Shown: in pieces, positions 1 to 8,915 of the stretch | Layout of the letters: each line of letters starts with the position of its first letter | Position numbering within the stretch: the first letter of the stretch is position 1 | Origin: Pseudomonas sp. SG20056 | GTDB lineage: Bacteria; Pseudomonadota; Gammaproteobacteria; Pseudomonadales; Pseudomonadaceae | Reading direction: 5' to 3' | Assembly (NCBI RefSeq): GCF_031764535.1 | Contig: NZ_CP134499.1 | Span: forward strand, 2,170,001-2,234,000 | Length of the DNA stretch: 64,000 nucleotides | Notes under the pieces: model-generated | What the model saw: the letters and a program-made list of their open reading frames with translations, nothing else | Told to the model about the DNA's origin: nothing | The model's database searches: none | Translations under genes and position numbers: made by a program

Positions 1-1
1 T

Positions 2-343
2 ATGGCGCAATATCTAGTGGCTATCCATCACCCCAACGATTACGACCCGGCTATAGCCGAAGATGAGGCGATGAGCCGCGATATTGATGTGCTTAACGAC
101 GAGATGGTGGCGGCCGGTGTTCGCGTTTTCGTCGGCGGCCTGCATCCGACTCGTTGCGCGAAATCGCTACGGACGCAGCCTGATGGTGACGTGCTTGTCA
201 GCGACGGGCCGTACCTGCAGACCAAGGAGCATGTGGGTGGTTTCTGGGTGCTGGAGGCGGCTGATCTGGATGAAGCATTGGTCTGGGGACGCAAGGCCGC
301 CATCGCCTGCCGGGCGCCGGTTGAGGTGCGGCCGTTTCACTGA
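2..343 (+). CDS. YciI/DGPF-domain small protein
   Basis: A 113-residue protein of the YciI-like family, a small ferredoxin-like alpha/beta fold related to the DGPF domain. It opens with the typical MAQYLVAIHHP beta strand. The motif GPYLQTKEHVGGFWVLEA, near residues 70-88, resembles the core DGPF/YciI segment with the pattern DGP(F/Y)xExKE. These proteins are often linked to sigma-factor genes or oxidative chemistry, but their biochemical role is poorly defined. The ATG at base 2 gives a full-length product, although a start upstream of the window cannot be excluded. It runs towards the convergent efflux operon. Confidence 0.75.
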   Translation: MAQYLVAIHHPNDYDPAIAEDEAMSRDIDVLNDEMVAAGVRVFVGGLHPTRCAKSLRTQPDGDVLVSDGPYLQTKEHVGGFWVLEAADLDEALVWGRKAAIACRAPVEVRPFH

Positions 344-364
344 GGGAAGATTTATCGCCCTCAT

Positions 365-401
365 AAAAAAGCCCCACGGCAAGGAGCAACTGCCGTGGGG
401 C
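365..401 (-). terminator. Rho-independent terminator of the mexEF-oprN operon
   Basis: GCCCCACGGCA and TGCCGTGGGGC form an 11-bp GC-rich stem (371-381 with 391-401). A run of six A on the + strand at 365-370 reads as a U-tract on the - strand. It lies just past the oprN stop and so ends the leftward efflux transcript. Confidence 0.8.
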
Positions 402-447
402 GGGAAGGGGTTGGCTAGGCCAACCTGGGGGAGAGTCGTTGAGCAAG

Positions 448-1851
448 TCAGGCGTTAGGCTGCCACCCGCCGCCGAGGGCCTTGTAGATGGCGACGATGC
501 CGCGATACAGCTCGACTTCTGCCTGGGCCTGGGCGTCTTCGGCGCTCAGGCGTTCGCGTTCGGCGTCGAGCAATACCAGAAAGTCCACTTCACCTTCGCG
601 GTAGCGCACGCGGGCTTGTTCGGCAGCGGCGCGGCTGGCGTCGGATTGGCGTAGCAGGGCGAGCAGGCGCTGTTGGCGTTTGCCGTAGTCGCTAAAGGCG
701 TTAGCCGATTCCTCCAGGGCCAGCAGCACGCGTTGCTCATAATTGGCCAGCGCGCCATCGGCTTCTGCTTCAGCCCCGCGCAGGCGTGCACGCACGCTGC
801 CCAAGTCAAACGCGGCCCAGCTGATGGTCGGTGCCAGGCCCCAGGCTTGCGCTGCCGACGAGCCCAGCTGCGAGCCACGTCCGGCAGTGAAACCGAGGAA
901 ACCAGACAGACTCACCCGTGGAAACAGGTCTGCTGTGGCCACGCCTATATTGGCGGTAGCGGCGGCCAGTTGCCGTTCGGCGGCGCGAATATCCGGGCGG
1001 CGGCGCAGTAACTCGCCTGGGTCGCCCACCGGCAGTGCCTTGGCGATGGCGGGCAGATCCTGGGCCGAGAGGTCCACACTCAACTGATCCGGACGCTGGC
1101 CGAGCAGGGTGGCGATGCGGTGCTTGGCGCGCTGCTGTTCGGCCTGAAGTTGCGGCAGGCTGGCTTCGGTGCTGGCCAGGCGAGCGTCACTGCGCAGCAC
1201 ATCCAGCTGGCTACCGACGCCGGCTTCACGCAGCTGCTCGGTGATGGCGCGGGATTCCTGCTGATTTTTCAGGTTGGCGCGGGCAATCCGTTCACGCAGT
1301 TGTGCGCCGCGCAGGCTGCCGTAGGCATCCACCAGCTCAGCGATCAGGCTGACCTGCAGTTGCTGGTAATCCGCTTCGGCCACCTCCAGTTCGGCGTCGC
1401 TGGCTTCCAGTTGGCGCTGGATGCGGCCAAACAGGTCCAGCTCCCAGAGCATGTCCAGGCCCAGGTCATAACGCTCGCCGCGCACGCGCTGTTCGGTGAC
1501 GCCGGGTTGCTGGGCTTTGCCGAATTCACCGCTGGCGCGGCTGGTGATGGTCGGCAACTGATCGTTGCCAATATCATCACGGATGGCCTGGGCCGCCCGC
1601 AGGCGGGCAAAGGCCACGCGCAGCTGGCGGTTTTCCTTGAGTGACTCTTCGACCAACTGGTTGAGCACCGGGTCGTCGAACTGCTGCCACCAGCTGGCTT
1701 CAAAGCGCGACCGATCATAGCTGCTGCTTTGCGCGCTGCTCAGCAGGGCATCTGCGGTTTGCGGGGCCTGGTAATCCGGGCCGACGGCGCAGGCTGTCAG
1801 CGCCAGGGTCAACAGGCTGATGGCCAGCGGTTTGCCGTTAAAACTGTTCAT
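448..1851 (-). CDS. oprN: Outer-membrane efflux channel lipoprotein OprN
   Basis: A 467-residue outer-membrane factor (NodT/OprM family), the exit duct of a tripartite RND pump. The N-terminus is a lipoprotein signal with lipobox LTAC (Cys about residue 21), so the mature protein is expected to be lipid-anchored. Two OEP repeats follow, rich in the long coiled helices of the periplasmic tunnel. Its length and its place as last gene after mexF match P. aeruginosa OprN. The start codon overlaps the mexF stop by 4 bp, which indicates translational coupling. The operon terminator follows at 365-401. Confidence 0.92.
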   Translation of the reverse strand: MNSFNGKPLAISLLTLALTACAVGPDYQAPQTADALLSSAQSSSYDRSRFEASWWQQFDDPVLNQLVEESLKENRQLRVAFARLRAAQAIRDDIGNDQLPTITSRASGEFGKAQQPGVTEQRVRGERYDLGLDMLWELDLFGRIQRQLEASDAELEVAEADYQQLQVSLIAELVDAYGSLRGAQLRERIARANLKNQQESRAITEQLREAGVGSQLDVLRSDARLASTEASLPQLQAEQQRAKHRIATLLGQRPDQLSVDLSAQDLPAIAKALPVGDPGELLRRRPDIRAAERQLAAATANIGVATADLFPRVSLSGFLGFTAGRGSQLGSSAAQAWGLAPTISWAAFDLGSVRARLRGAEAEADGALANYEQRVLLALEESANAFSDYGKRQQRLLALLRQSDASRAAAEQARVRYREGEVDFLVLLDAERERLSAEDAQAQAEVELYRGIVAIYKALGGGWQPNA

Positions 1852-4800
1852 ACCTGCACCTCCTGCAAACGCGCGGTTTTCTGTGCTTCGCGTTTCTCCA
1901 CAAAGGCGCGGATCAGCACGTAGAACACCGGGGTCAGCAGCAGGCCGAAGAAGGTCACGCCTAGCATGCCGCTGAACACCGCGACGCCCATGGCATGACG
2001 CATTTCTGCGCCGGCGCCGGAAGACAGCACCAACGGCACCACGCCCATGATGAAGGCGAAGCTGGTCATCAGAATCGGCCGCAGACGCAGGCGGCAGGCT
2101 TCCAGCACTGCGCTCACGCGGTCCATGCCTTCTTCCTGTTTCTCCTTGGCGAACTCGACGATCAGAATGGCGTTCTTGCAGGCCAATCCCACCAGTACGA
2201 TCAAGCCGATCTGGGTAAAGATGTTGTTGTCGCCCCCAGCCAGAATCACCCCGGTGATGGCCGACAGCAGGGTCATCGGCACGATCAGGATCACCGCCAG
2301 CGGCAGGCTCCAGCTTTCGTACTGGGCGGCCAGCACCAGGAAGGCCAGCAGCACGCAGAGCGGGAAGACGAAGATCGCGCTGTTACCGGCCAGAATCTGC
2401 TGGTAGGTCAGGTCGGTCCACTCGAAGCTCATGCCATTGGGCAGTTCCTCCTTGAGCAGTTTGGCCATCGCCGCCTCGGCCTGGCCGGAGCTGTAACCGG
2501 GCGCTGCCGCGCCGTTGATTTCGGCAGTGAGGAAGCCGTTGTAATGCATTACCCGATCCGGCCCGGAGCTGGCGCTGACTTTAAGGAAGGCTGACAGCGG
2601 AACCATTTCGCCACGGTTGTTGCGCACCTTGAGCTGGCCAATCTGCTCCGGCTCCAGGCGGAACTGTTGCTCGGCCTGCACGTTAACCTGATAAGTACGG
2701 CCAAAACGGTTGAAGTCGTTGGCGTACAGCGAACCCAGGTAGATCTGCATGGTGTCGAAGATGTCGCTGATCGCCACGCCGTGGGTCTTGGCCTTCTCGC
2801 GGTCGATGGCGGCATCGATCTGCGGCACGTTCACCTGATAGCTGGTGAACACCGACATCGGGTCCAGCTCTGGCAGCGCGCGGGCCTTGGCGATGACGTT
2901 CTGGGTTTGCACGTACAGTTCGTCGTAGCCTAGGTTGCCACGGTCCTGCACCTGCAGGCGGAAGCCGCCGATGGTGCCCAGACCCTGCACTGGTGGTGGT
3001 GGGAAGATGGCGATATAGGCGTCCTGGATCTCGCTGAACTGGGCGTTCAGCTCGGCCGCAATGGCGGTGGCGCTCATCGACGGATCACTGCGCTCATCGA
3101 ACGGTTTCAGTGGGGTAAAGACGATGCCGCTGTTCGGGCTGTTGGTGAAGCCGTTGATCGACAGGCCAGGGAAAGCCACGGTGTTTTCCACACCGGGGTG
3201 CTTGCCGGCGATTTCCGACATTTTCTTGATCACGTCTTCGGTGCGGTCCAGGGTCGCCGCATCCGGCAGTTGGGCGAAGGCGACCAGGTATTGTTTGTCC
3301 TGCGCCGGTACGAAACCGCTCGGCGTGCTGGCAAAGCCCAGGTAGGTCAGCCCCATCAAGCCGGCGTAGACGAACAGGGCGATGCCGCTGCCGCGCAATA
3401 CGCGCTTCACGGTGCCGACATAGCCATGGCTGGCGCGGTCGAACAGGCGGTTGAATGGAGTGAACAACCAGCCGCCAAACAGCTTGTCGAGCACCCTGGA
3501 GAAGCGGTCTTTCGGCGCGTCGTGGCTTTTCAACAACACGGCAGCCAGGGCAGGGGACAGGGTCAGCGAGTTGAAGGCCGAGATCACCGTGGAAATGGCG
3601 ATGGTCAGCGCAAACTGCTGGTAGAACTGCCCGGTAAGTCCAGAAATAAACGCCGTGGGAATAAACACCGCGCACAGTACCAAGGCCGTGGCCACGATCG
3701 GTCCGGTGACTTCCTTCATTGCCTGCTTGGTGGCCTCTACCGGGGTTTTGCCCAGGCCGATATTCCGTTCAACGTTTTCCACCACCACGATGGCATCGTC
3801 CACCACGATACCGATGGCCAGCACCAGGCCGAACAGCGACAGGGCGTTGAGCGAGAAGCCAAACATGTGCATCACGGCGAAAGTACCGATCAACGACACC
3901 GGCACGGCAGCCAGCGGGATGATCGACGCGCGCCAGGTTTGCAGGAACAGGATCACCACCAGCACCACCAGGATGATGGCTTCGAGCAGGGTATGCACCA
4001 CCGCCTCGATGGAACCACGCACGAAGATGGTCGGGTCGTAGACGATCTCGTAGTCCACGCCCTGCGGGAAGCTCTGTTTCAGCTCAGCCATGCGCGCGCG
4101 CACCGCATCGGAAATCTCGATGGCGTTGGAGCCCGGACGCTGGAACACCGGGATGGCAACCGCCGGTTTGTTGTTGAGCAAGGAGCGCAGTGCATACTGG
4201 CTGGAACCCAGTTCAATGCGTGCGATGTCTTTCAAACGGGTGATTTCACCGTTCTCACCGGCGCGAATGATGATGTTCTCGAACTCTTCCTCGCTGACCA
4301 GACGGCCCTGGGTGTTGATCGACAGCTGGAAGCTGTTGCCGGCATCCGAGGGCGGTGCACCGAGCGAGCCGGCTGCAACCTGGCGGTTCTGCTCGCGAAT
4401 GGCGTTGACCACATCGCTGGCGGTGAGATTGCGCGAGGCCACCTTGTTCGGATCGAGCCACACGCGCAGCGAGTAGTTGCCCAGGCCGAACAGCTGCACG
4501 TCACCCACGCCATCCAAACGCGCGAGCTCGTCCTTGACGTTTAGCGCGGCATAGTTGGACAGATACAGCATGTCGTAGCGGTCGTCCGGCGAGGTCAGGT
4601 GCACAACCATGGTCAGGTCGGGCGAAGCCTTGTCGACGGTCACGCCGAGTCGCTGCACTTCGGTGGGCAGGGTCGGCATGGTCCGGGTTACGCGGTTCTG
4701 TACCTGCACCTGGGCTTTGTCCAAGTCGGTACCGAGGGCGAAGGTCAGGGTTAGGGTCATCTTGCCGTCGGCAGTGCCCTGGGAAGACATATAGAGCATG

Positions 4801-5027
4801 CCTTCCACCCCGGTAATCGCCTGTTCCAGCGGTGAGGCAACGGTTTCACCGATCACCTTGGGGTTGGCGCCGGGGAAGGTGGCGCGCACTACCACGGTGG
4901 GCGGCACGACTTCCGGGTATTCGCTGATCGGCAACTGGAACAGCGAGATGGCCCCGCCAATCAGGATCAACAGTGACAGCACAGCGGCGAAAATCGGCCG
5001 CTGGATAAAGAATTGCGAGAAGTTCAT
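1848..5027 (-). CDS. mexF: RND multidrug efflux pump MexF
   Basis: A 1059-residue inner-membrane proton/drug antiporter of the HAE-1 RND family. It has the usual twelve-helix layout with two large periplasmic loops. The proton-relay aspartate pair is at residues 410-411 in IGIVVDDAIVVVENVE. The second half carries the matching LACKNAILIVEFAK helix with the conserved Lys. The length equals known MexF proteins. It sits between mexE (100 bp upstream) and oprN (4-bp overlap). In P. aeruginosa the MexEF-OprN pump exports chloramphenicol, fluoroquinolones, trimethoprim and quinolone-signal precursors; substrates here are inferred from similarity. Confidence 0.95.
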   Translation of the reverse strand: MNFSQFFIQRPIFAAVLSLLILIGGAISLFQLPISEYPEVVPPTVVVRATFPGANPKVIGETVASPLEQAITGVEGMLYMSSQGTADGKMTLTLTFALGTDLDKAQVQVQNRVTRTMPTLPTEVQRLGVTVDKASPDLTMVVHLTSPDDRYDMLYLSNYAALNVKDELARLDGVGDVQLFGLGNYSLRVWLDPNKVASRNLTASDVVNAIREQNRQVAAGSLGAPPSDAGNSFQLSINTQGRLVSEEEFENIIIRAGENGEITRLKDIARIELGSSQYALRSLLNNKPAVAIPVFQRPGSNAIEISDAVRARMAELKQSFPQGVDYEIVYDPTIFVRGSIEAVVHTLLEAIILVVLVVILFLQTWRASIIPLAAVPVSLIGTFAVMHMFGFSLNALSLFGLVLAIGIVVDDAIVVVENVERNIGLGKTPVEATKQAMKEVTGPIVATALVLCAVFIPTAFISGLTGQFYQQFALTIAISTVISAFNSLTLSPALAAVLLKSHDAPKDRFSRVLDKLFGGWLFTPFNRLFDRASHGYVGTVKRVLRGSGIALFVYAGLMGLTYLGFASTPSGFVPAQDKQYLVAFAQLPDAATLDRTEDVIKKMSEIAGKHPGVENTVAFPGLSINGFTNSPNSGIVFTPLKPFDERSDPSMSATAIAAELNAQFSEIQDAYIAIFPPPPVQGLGTIGGFRLQVQDRGNLGYDELYVQTQNVIAKARALPELDPMSVFTSYQVNVPQIDAAIDREKAKTHGVAISDIFDTMQIYLGSLYANDFNRFGRTYQVNVQAEQQFRLEPEQIGQLKVRNNRGEMVPLSAFLKVSASSGPDRVMHYNGFLTAEINGAAAPGYSSGQAEAAMAKLLKEELPNGMSFEWTDLTYQQILAGNSAIFVFPLCVLLAFLVLAAQYESWSLPLAVILIVPMTLLSAITGVILAGGDNNIFTQIGLIVLVGLACKNAILIVEFAKEKQEEGMDRVSAVLEACRLRLRPILMTSFAFIMGVVPLVLSSGAGAEMRHAMGVAVFSGMLGVTFFGLLLTPVFYVLIRAFVEKREAQKTARLQEVQV

Positions 5028-5127
5028 CAGAAAATCCTCGGACGCCGTTGCACCAGGCCCTAATGGCCACGCGCGAGCTACGAATCAAGTTGTCGGGTAG
5101 GGGGCGCAGTGCGCCCCAGGCGTCATG

Positions 5128-6366
5128 TCAGCCGCGCGGCTTGCCGCTACTGATGTCCTGTTTGGCGACCCGTGGCGCATCGCGCTCGTCGACCGACTGG
5201 CGCAGGCGCAGCAGTTGGGCGAGGGTGGCTTCGTCCGCCATCGGCACGCTCTGCGGATCAACAGTTGCACCGGGGAATGCGCGTTGCAGGCCGTTGACCA
5301 CGATCTTCTCGCCCTTGACCAGGCCCTGACGCACGATACGCAGGCCTTCCAGTTTCGGCCCCAGCTCAATGGCGCGGTATTGCACGGCATTGTCCTTATC
5401 GAGCACCAGGACGAACTTCTTGCCCAGGTCAGTGCCGACCGCTTCATCCTTGATCAGCGCAGCGGCGTACTGACCACTGCCAACCAGCTTCAGGCGTGCA
5501 TACAGGCCCGGCGTGAAGCGGCCATCACGGTTATCGAACACCGCGCGGCCACGGATGGTGCCGGTCTGCGGGTTGACCTGGTTGTCGAGGAAATCCAGCT
5601 CACCCAGGTGCGGGTGGCCGTCTTCGCTGGACAGCCCCAGGTACACCGGGCTGGCATCGCGCGTCTGAGCGCCGGCCTGGCGTGCCAATTCGACGTATTT
5701 GAGAAACACGCGCTCATCGGCATCGAAATAGGCGTACACCTTGTCAGTGCTGACCAGGGTGGTCAGCAGGCTCTGACCGGCATTCACTAGGTTGCCTTCG
5801 GTGATTTCCGCCCGGCTGACGCGCCCATCAATCGGCGCGGTAACCCGGGTGAAGCTCAGATTAAGACGGGCGTTATCCAGTTCCGCCTGAATACCGGCCA
5901 CCGCAGCTTTGGCTTCGGCGGCGGCGCTGGCGCGAGCATCCGCCAGTTCGGCAGAGATGGCGTTGCTCTGGCGCAGGCGCTCACCGCGATTGGCTTCACT
6001 TTGCGTGCGTGCCTGGCTGGCACGGGCCTGTTGCAGCTGAGCTTCCAGGCGTTTGACTTCGGCCTGGAACGGCCGGGGGTCGATCTGGAACAACAGATCG
6101 CCTTTCTTCACCAGGCTGCCTTCGGCAAAGGCAACGCGATCAACAAAACCGGAGACCCGTGGGCGAATTTCCACCGACTCAGGTGCTTCCAGGCGCCCGG
6201 TGAATTCATCCCATTCGTTGATCGGCTGTTCGATGACCTCTGCCACACTGACTTTTGCAGCTGGCATCTGCTGTGCGGTTTCCGGCGCTTTACCGCATGC
6301 ACTCAAGACCAGCACTGCGGCAAGGGCCAAGGGGAAATGCCAGCGATTGTTATTGGACTGTTCCAT
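5128..6366 (-). CDS. mexE: RND periplasmic adaptor lipoprotein MexE
   Basis: A 412-residue membrane-fusion protein linking MexF to OprN. The signal peptide ends in a lipobox LSAC (Cys about residue 24). It is followed by the beta-barrel/lipoyl segment (VEIRPRVSGFVDRVAF...GDLLFQIDPRPF) and a helical hairpin. The sequence is very close to my recollection of P. aeruginosa MexE, including the opening MEQS and EVIEQPINEWDEFTGRLEAP. It is the first gene of the operon. It follows a 173-bp gap after mexT that holds a candidate MexT site. Confidence 0.95.
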   Translation of the reverse strand: MEQSNNNRWHFPLALAAVLVLSACGKAPETAQQMPAAKVSVAEVIEQPINEWDEFTGRLEAPESVEIRPRVSGFVDRVAFAEGSLVKKGDLLFQIDPRPFQAEVKRLEAQLQQARASQARTQSEANRGERLRQSNAISAELADARASAAAEAKAAVAGIQAELDNARLNLSFTRVTAPIDGRVSRAEITEGNLVNAGQSLLTTLVSTDKVYAYFDADERVFLKYVELARQAGAQTRDASPVYLGLSSEDGHPHLGELDFLDNQVNPQTGTIRGRAVFDNRDGRFTPGLYARLKLVGSGQYAAALIKDEAVGTDLGKKFVLVLDKDNAVQYRAIELGPKLEGLRIVRQGLVKGEKIVVNGLQRAFPGATVDPQSVPMADEATLAQLLRLRQSVDERDAPRVAKQDISSGKPRG

Positions 6367-6443
6367 GTGTGTATCCGCCCGAGGGTGTTGTGATGGGGCG
6401 GAGTCTGCTGCGCGCTCTGGCGTGGAACGAATCGAATGCCGCG

Positions 6444-6497
6444 AAGGTGACTATCATCGTGAATGATGATTAAGGGGCTTTTATCGATTTCAACTAT
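6444..6497 (-). promoter_or_regulatory. Candidate MexT (nod-box-like) operators upstream of mexE
   Basis: On the - strand, 6467 down to 6444 reads ATCA-N5-GATGAT-N4-ACCTT. This resembles the MexT nod-box consensus as I recall it (ATCA-N5-GTCGAT-N4-ACYAT), with the first block exact and four of six and four of five matches in the others. A perfect dyad ATCATC-N6-GATGAT at 6453-6470 overlaps it. On the + strand, ATCGAT-N4-ACTAT at 6483-6497 matches the right two blocks of the same consensus. All lie 80-130 bp before the mexE start. The assignment rests on motif match and position only. Confidence 0.45.
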
Positions 6498-6539
6498 GTG
6501 AACAAAGTGCCTGAACGCACCTTTGCTGCGGTGTTGGGT

Positions 6540-7457
6540 CTACTCCAGGCTGTCCGGATCACCACAGAACATCTGGATGCGCGAACGCAGCCAACGTTCC
6601 GCCGGGTCGTTGTCCTGAGCGCCGCGCCAGGCCATATGCAGCTCGAAAGTCTGCGTCGGCAGTGGAAGCTCTTCGGCGCGTACCCCGCCTGCAGAGGTTA
6701 ATGCTGCTGCGGTGTAATCCGGCACGGTGGCCAGAATATCGGTACCGGACAGCAGGGTACCCAAGCCGTTGAACTGGGGTAGGGCGAGCACCACGCGCCG
6801 CTTGCGCCCCAGCTTTTCCAGTTCGGTATCGATAAAACCACCCAAGTCGCCGGCAAAGGACACCAGCGCGTGCGGCCTGGCGCAGAAATCATCCAGGCTC
6901 AGTGCACCAGGCGCGGTATCGGCACGCAGCAGTTTCGGTTTGCTACGGCGCAGCACCTTGCGCTTGGCGTTGGCCGGCAACTCTTCGGTGTAGGCCACGC
7001 CGACGGAAATCTCCCCGGAGGCAAGCAAGGCCGGCATCAGCAGGTAGTTGGTGCGGCGAATCACCAGCACCACGCCGGGAGCTTCGGCGCGCAGACGTTT
7101 GATCAGCGGCGGCAACAGGCCGAACTCAACGTCATCCGACAATCCGATGCGAAACACTGCAGTGCTGGTGGCCGGGTGGAAATCGGCCGCACGGCTGACC
7201 GCCGTGGAGATCGAATCCAGCGCCGGCGAGAGCAGGGCGGCAATCTCCATAGCACGGGCAGTGGGCTCCATGCTGCGGCCGGTGCGCACAAACAATGGGT
7301 CATCGAACAGACTGCGCAAACGGGCGAGGGCAGCACTGATAGCCGGCTGGCCGAGAAACAGTTTTTCCGCCGCACGGGTGACGCTGCGTTCATGCATCAG
7401 CGTTTCAAAGACGATCAGCAGGTTGAGATCGACGCGGCGAAGATCGTTACGGTTCAT
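6540..7457 (-). CDS. mexT: LysR-type activator MexT of the mexEF-oprN operon
   Basis: A 305-residue LysR-family regulator with an N-terminal winged helix-turn-helix (about residues 8-66, with SVTRAAEKLFLGQPAISAAL as recognition region) and a C-terminal effector-binding domain. The opening MNRNDLRRVDLNLLIVFETL and the closing AERWLRSRIQMF...GDPDSLE match P. aeruginosa MexT. The frame is open throughout, so the gene is not in the inactivated state known from some laboratory strains. It lies directly upstream of mexE on the same strand and is divergent from the mexS-like gene, the arrangement described in P. aeruginosa. Confidence 0.93.
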   Translation of the reverse strand: MNRNDLRRVDLNLLIVFETLMHERSVTRAAEKLFLGQPAISAALARLRSLFDDPLFVRTGRSMEPTARAMEIAALLSPALDSISTAVSRAADFHPATSTAVFRIGLSDDVEFGLLPPLIKRLRAEAPGVVLVIRRTNYLLMPALLASGEISVGVAYTEELPANAKRKVLRRSKPKLLRADTAPGALSLDDFCARPHALVSFAGDLGGFIDTELEKLGRKRRVVLALPQFNGLGTLLSGTDILATVPDYTAAALTSAGGVRAEELPLPTQTFELHMAWRGAQDNDPAERWLRSRIQMFCGDPDSLE

Positions 7458-7560
7458 CCGGTGTCCATTCTGGAGTGGCTGCGGTTTTGCGCGCGAATCA
7501 GGCTAATGCCGAATGCTGTTGCCAGGCAATATGCACGGCAAAATGATGTGTGCGTGACGC

Positions 7561-7590
7561 ATCATCATCGACAAGCATGGTGAATATCAG
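7561..7590. promoter_or_regulatory. Possible second MexT site in the mexT-mexS intergenic region
   Basis: The - strand contains an exact GTCGAT block (7567-7572), preceded at five-base spacing by ACCA, close to the ATCA block. The third block of the MexT consensus is not matched. It lies within the 261-bp gap between mexT and the mexS-like gene, where MexT control would be expected. Weak evidence. Confidence 0.25.
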
Positions 7591-7718
7591 CCCTGAGCGG
7601 TGGAATTGCTGGCAAAGCCCGGATAAAGTCCGTGGCCATAAGAGGTCGCCATGGCTGTATCGCGCAGAAATGCTGAACAGTTGCCGCGACCTGAATGGGT
7701 CAACCGAAGAGGTTTGCG

Positions 7719-8741
7719 ATGTCCCGCATAGTGCGTTTCCACGAATTTGGTGAGGCCGATGTCCTCAAGATCGAAGAGCGTCAAGCACCGGCGCCCGCCG
7801 CAGGTGAAGTGCTGGTCGGTGTTGAAGCCGTAGGTATCAGCTGGTACGACGTGCTCTGGCGGCAGAATCTGGCCAATACCCCGACGCAATTGCCAGCAGG
7901 CCTGGGTCACGAACTGGCCGGTGTGGTACTGGCCGTCGGCGATGGCGTTACTGATCTGGCCGTGGGCGATAAAGTGGCCAGCTTCCCGGGGCATAGCGCC
8001 AACCGTTATCCCAGTTACGCCGAGCACGTGGTGTTGCCACGCAGTTCCTTGGCGCGTTACCCGGACAATCTGAGCGCACAGCAAGCCGCCGTGCACTATC
8101 TGCCGTCAATGGTCGGCTGGTTCGGTTTCAGCGAACTGGCACGTTTGCAGCCCGGTGAAACCGTGTTGGTAACGGCCGCAAGCCGCTGTTGGGGCCCGTA
8201 TATCGTGCAGATGGGCAAAGCCCTAGGCGCAACAGTCATTGCAGCCACAGCTTTTGCCGAGGACAGCGACTTTCTCAAGCAGCTGGGCGCTGATCACATC
8301 ATTCTCACTGAGGAGCAGGATCTGGTCAGCCGCGTCAGCAAACTGACCGATGGCCGCGGCGTCAACGTGGTCATGGATGCACTTGGCGGCCCGCAGATGT
8401 GCCTGCTGGGCGACGCTATCGCGCCGCGCGGTCGACTGATTCTGTTCGATCTGCAAGGCGGCAATGAAACGCCATTCCCAGCCTGCGCAGCGTTTCAGAA
8501 GAACATTCAGTTCTTCGTGCATTGCATCGGTAACTTCACCGGCAAGGAAGAACTGAATATCCCGCAGGATGCAGTGGCCGTGGCCAAGGCTGTGCAAGGC
8601 ATCAATCAGCTGACAGCAGATGGTTTGCTCAAGCCATTGATCGACAAGGTTTACAGCTTCGATGACGTAGTCGAAGCGCATCGTTATATGGAAACTTGCC
8701 CAAGCCGTGGTCGTGTATTGCTGGATCTCGGCGCGCGTTAA
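7719..8741 (+). CDS. mexS: MexS-like zinc-independent alcohol dehydrogenase/quinone oxidoreductase
   Basis: A 340-residue MDR-superfamily oxidoreductase: a GroES-like N-terminal domain (PAGLGHELAG region about residues 58-70) and a Rossmann NAD(P)-binding domain from about residue 130. I chose the ATG at 7719 rather than an in-frame one 24 bases upstream because GAAGAGG sits just before it and the product then starts MSRIVRF, like P. aeruginosa MexS. It is divergent from mexT. MexS loss activates MexT in P. aeruginosa, probably through accumulation of a reactive metabolite; that link is inferred here. Confidence 0.8.
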   Translation: MSRIVRFHEFGEADVLKIEERQAPAPAAGEVLVGVEAVGISWYDVLWRQNLANTPTQLPAGLGHELAGVVLAVGDGVTDLAVGDKVASFPGHSANRYPSYAEHVVLPRSSLARYPDNLSAQQAAVHYLPSMVGWFGFSELARLQPGETVLVTAASRCWGPYIVQMGKALGATVIAATAFAEDSDFLKQLGADHIILTEEQDLVSRVSKLTDGRGVNVVMDALGGPQMCLLGDAIAPRGRLILFDLQGGNETPFPACAAFQKNIQFFVHCIGNFTGKEELNIPQDAVAVAKAVQGINQLTADGLLKPLIDKVYSFDDVVEAHRYMETCPSRGRVLLDLGAR

Positions 8742-8778
8742 ACATAACTCACATTATGTGAAGCTCGAATTGGGGCGA

Positions 8779-8814
8779 GAGCGGTGAATCCTGAGTGATC
8801 TGGATTCACCGCTC
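8779..8814 (+). terminator. Stem-loop after the mexS-like gene
   Basis: GAGCGGTGAATCC (8779-8791) pairs perfectly with GGATTCACCGCTC (8802-8814) around a 10-base loop. It lacks a clear T-run, so it may be a Rho-independent terminator of reduced strength or a 3' stabilising hairpin. It marks the end of core DNA before the element array. Confidence 0.5.
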
Positions 8815-8824
8815 GGCAAACAAT

Positions 8825-8856
8825 AGTTCGTATAATTCACAGGCATTACGTTTAGT
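8825..8856. other. attL: left junction of the array with a degenerate XerC arm
   Basis: TTCGTATAA (8827-8835) differs by one base from the XerC arm TTCGCATAA of dif. It is followed by a 10-base spacer and TTACGTTTAGT (8846-8856), which matches 8 of 11 bases of the XerD arm TTATGTTAAAT. In a XerCD integration event this arm would be the original chromosomal XerC half-site, and the sequence after it element DNA. This is the left edge of the dif array. Confidence 0.75.
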
Positions 8857-8889
8857 CGGGTCTGGAAGCTAGTCACCACTCCAGGCCCG

Positions 8890-8915
8890 ATTTAATGTAA
8901 TGGCCATTATGCGAA
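8890..8915 (-). other. attP2-like inverted dif site of element A
   Basis: Read on the - strand this is XerC arm TTCGCATAA, a 6-base centre TGGCCA and XerD-like arm TTACATTAAAT (9 of 11 matches to dif). It is inverted relative to the site at 8827. The segment between them (CGGGTCTGGA ... TCCAGGCCCG) continues the base pairing, so the + strand can fold into one long hairpin. Confidence 0.75.

Noticed and set aside
3198..4544. 448-codon frame antisense to mexF
   Set aside because: Antisense shadow of mexF with low-complexity His/Gln/Arg composition.
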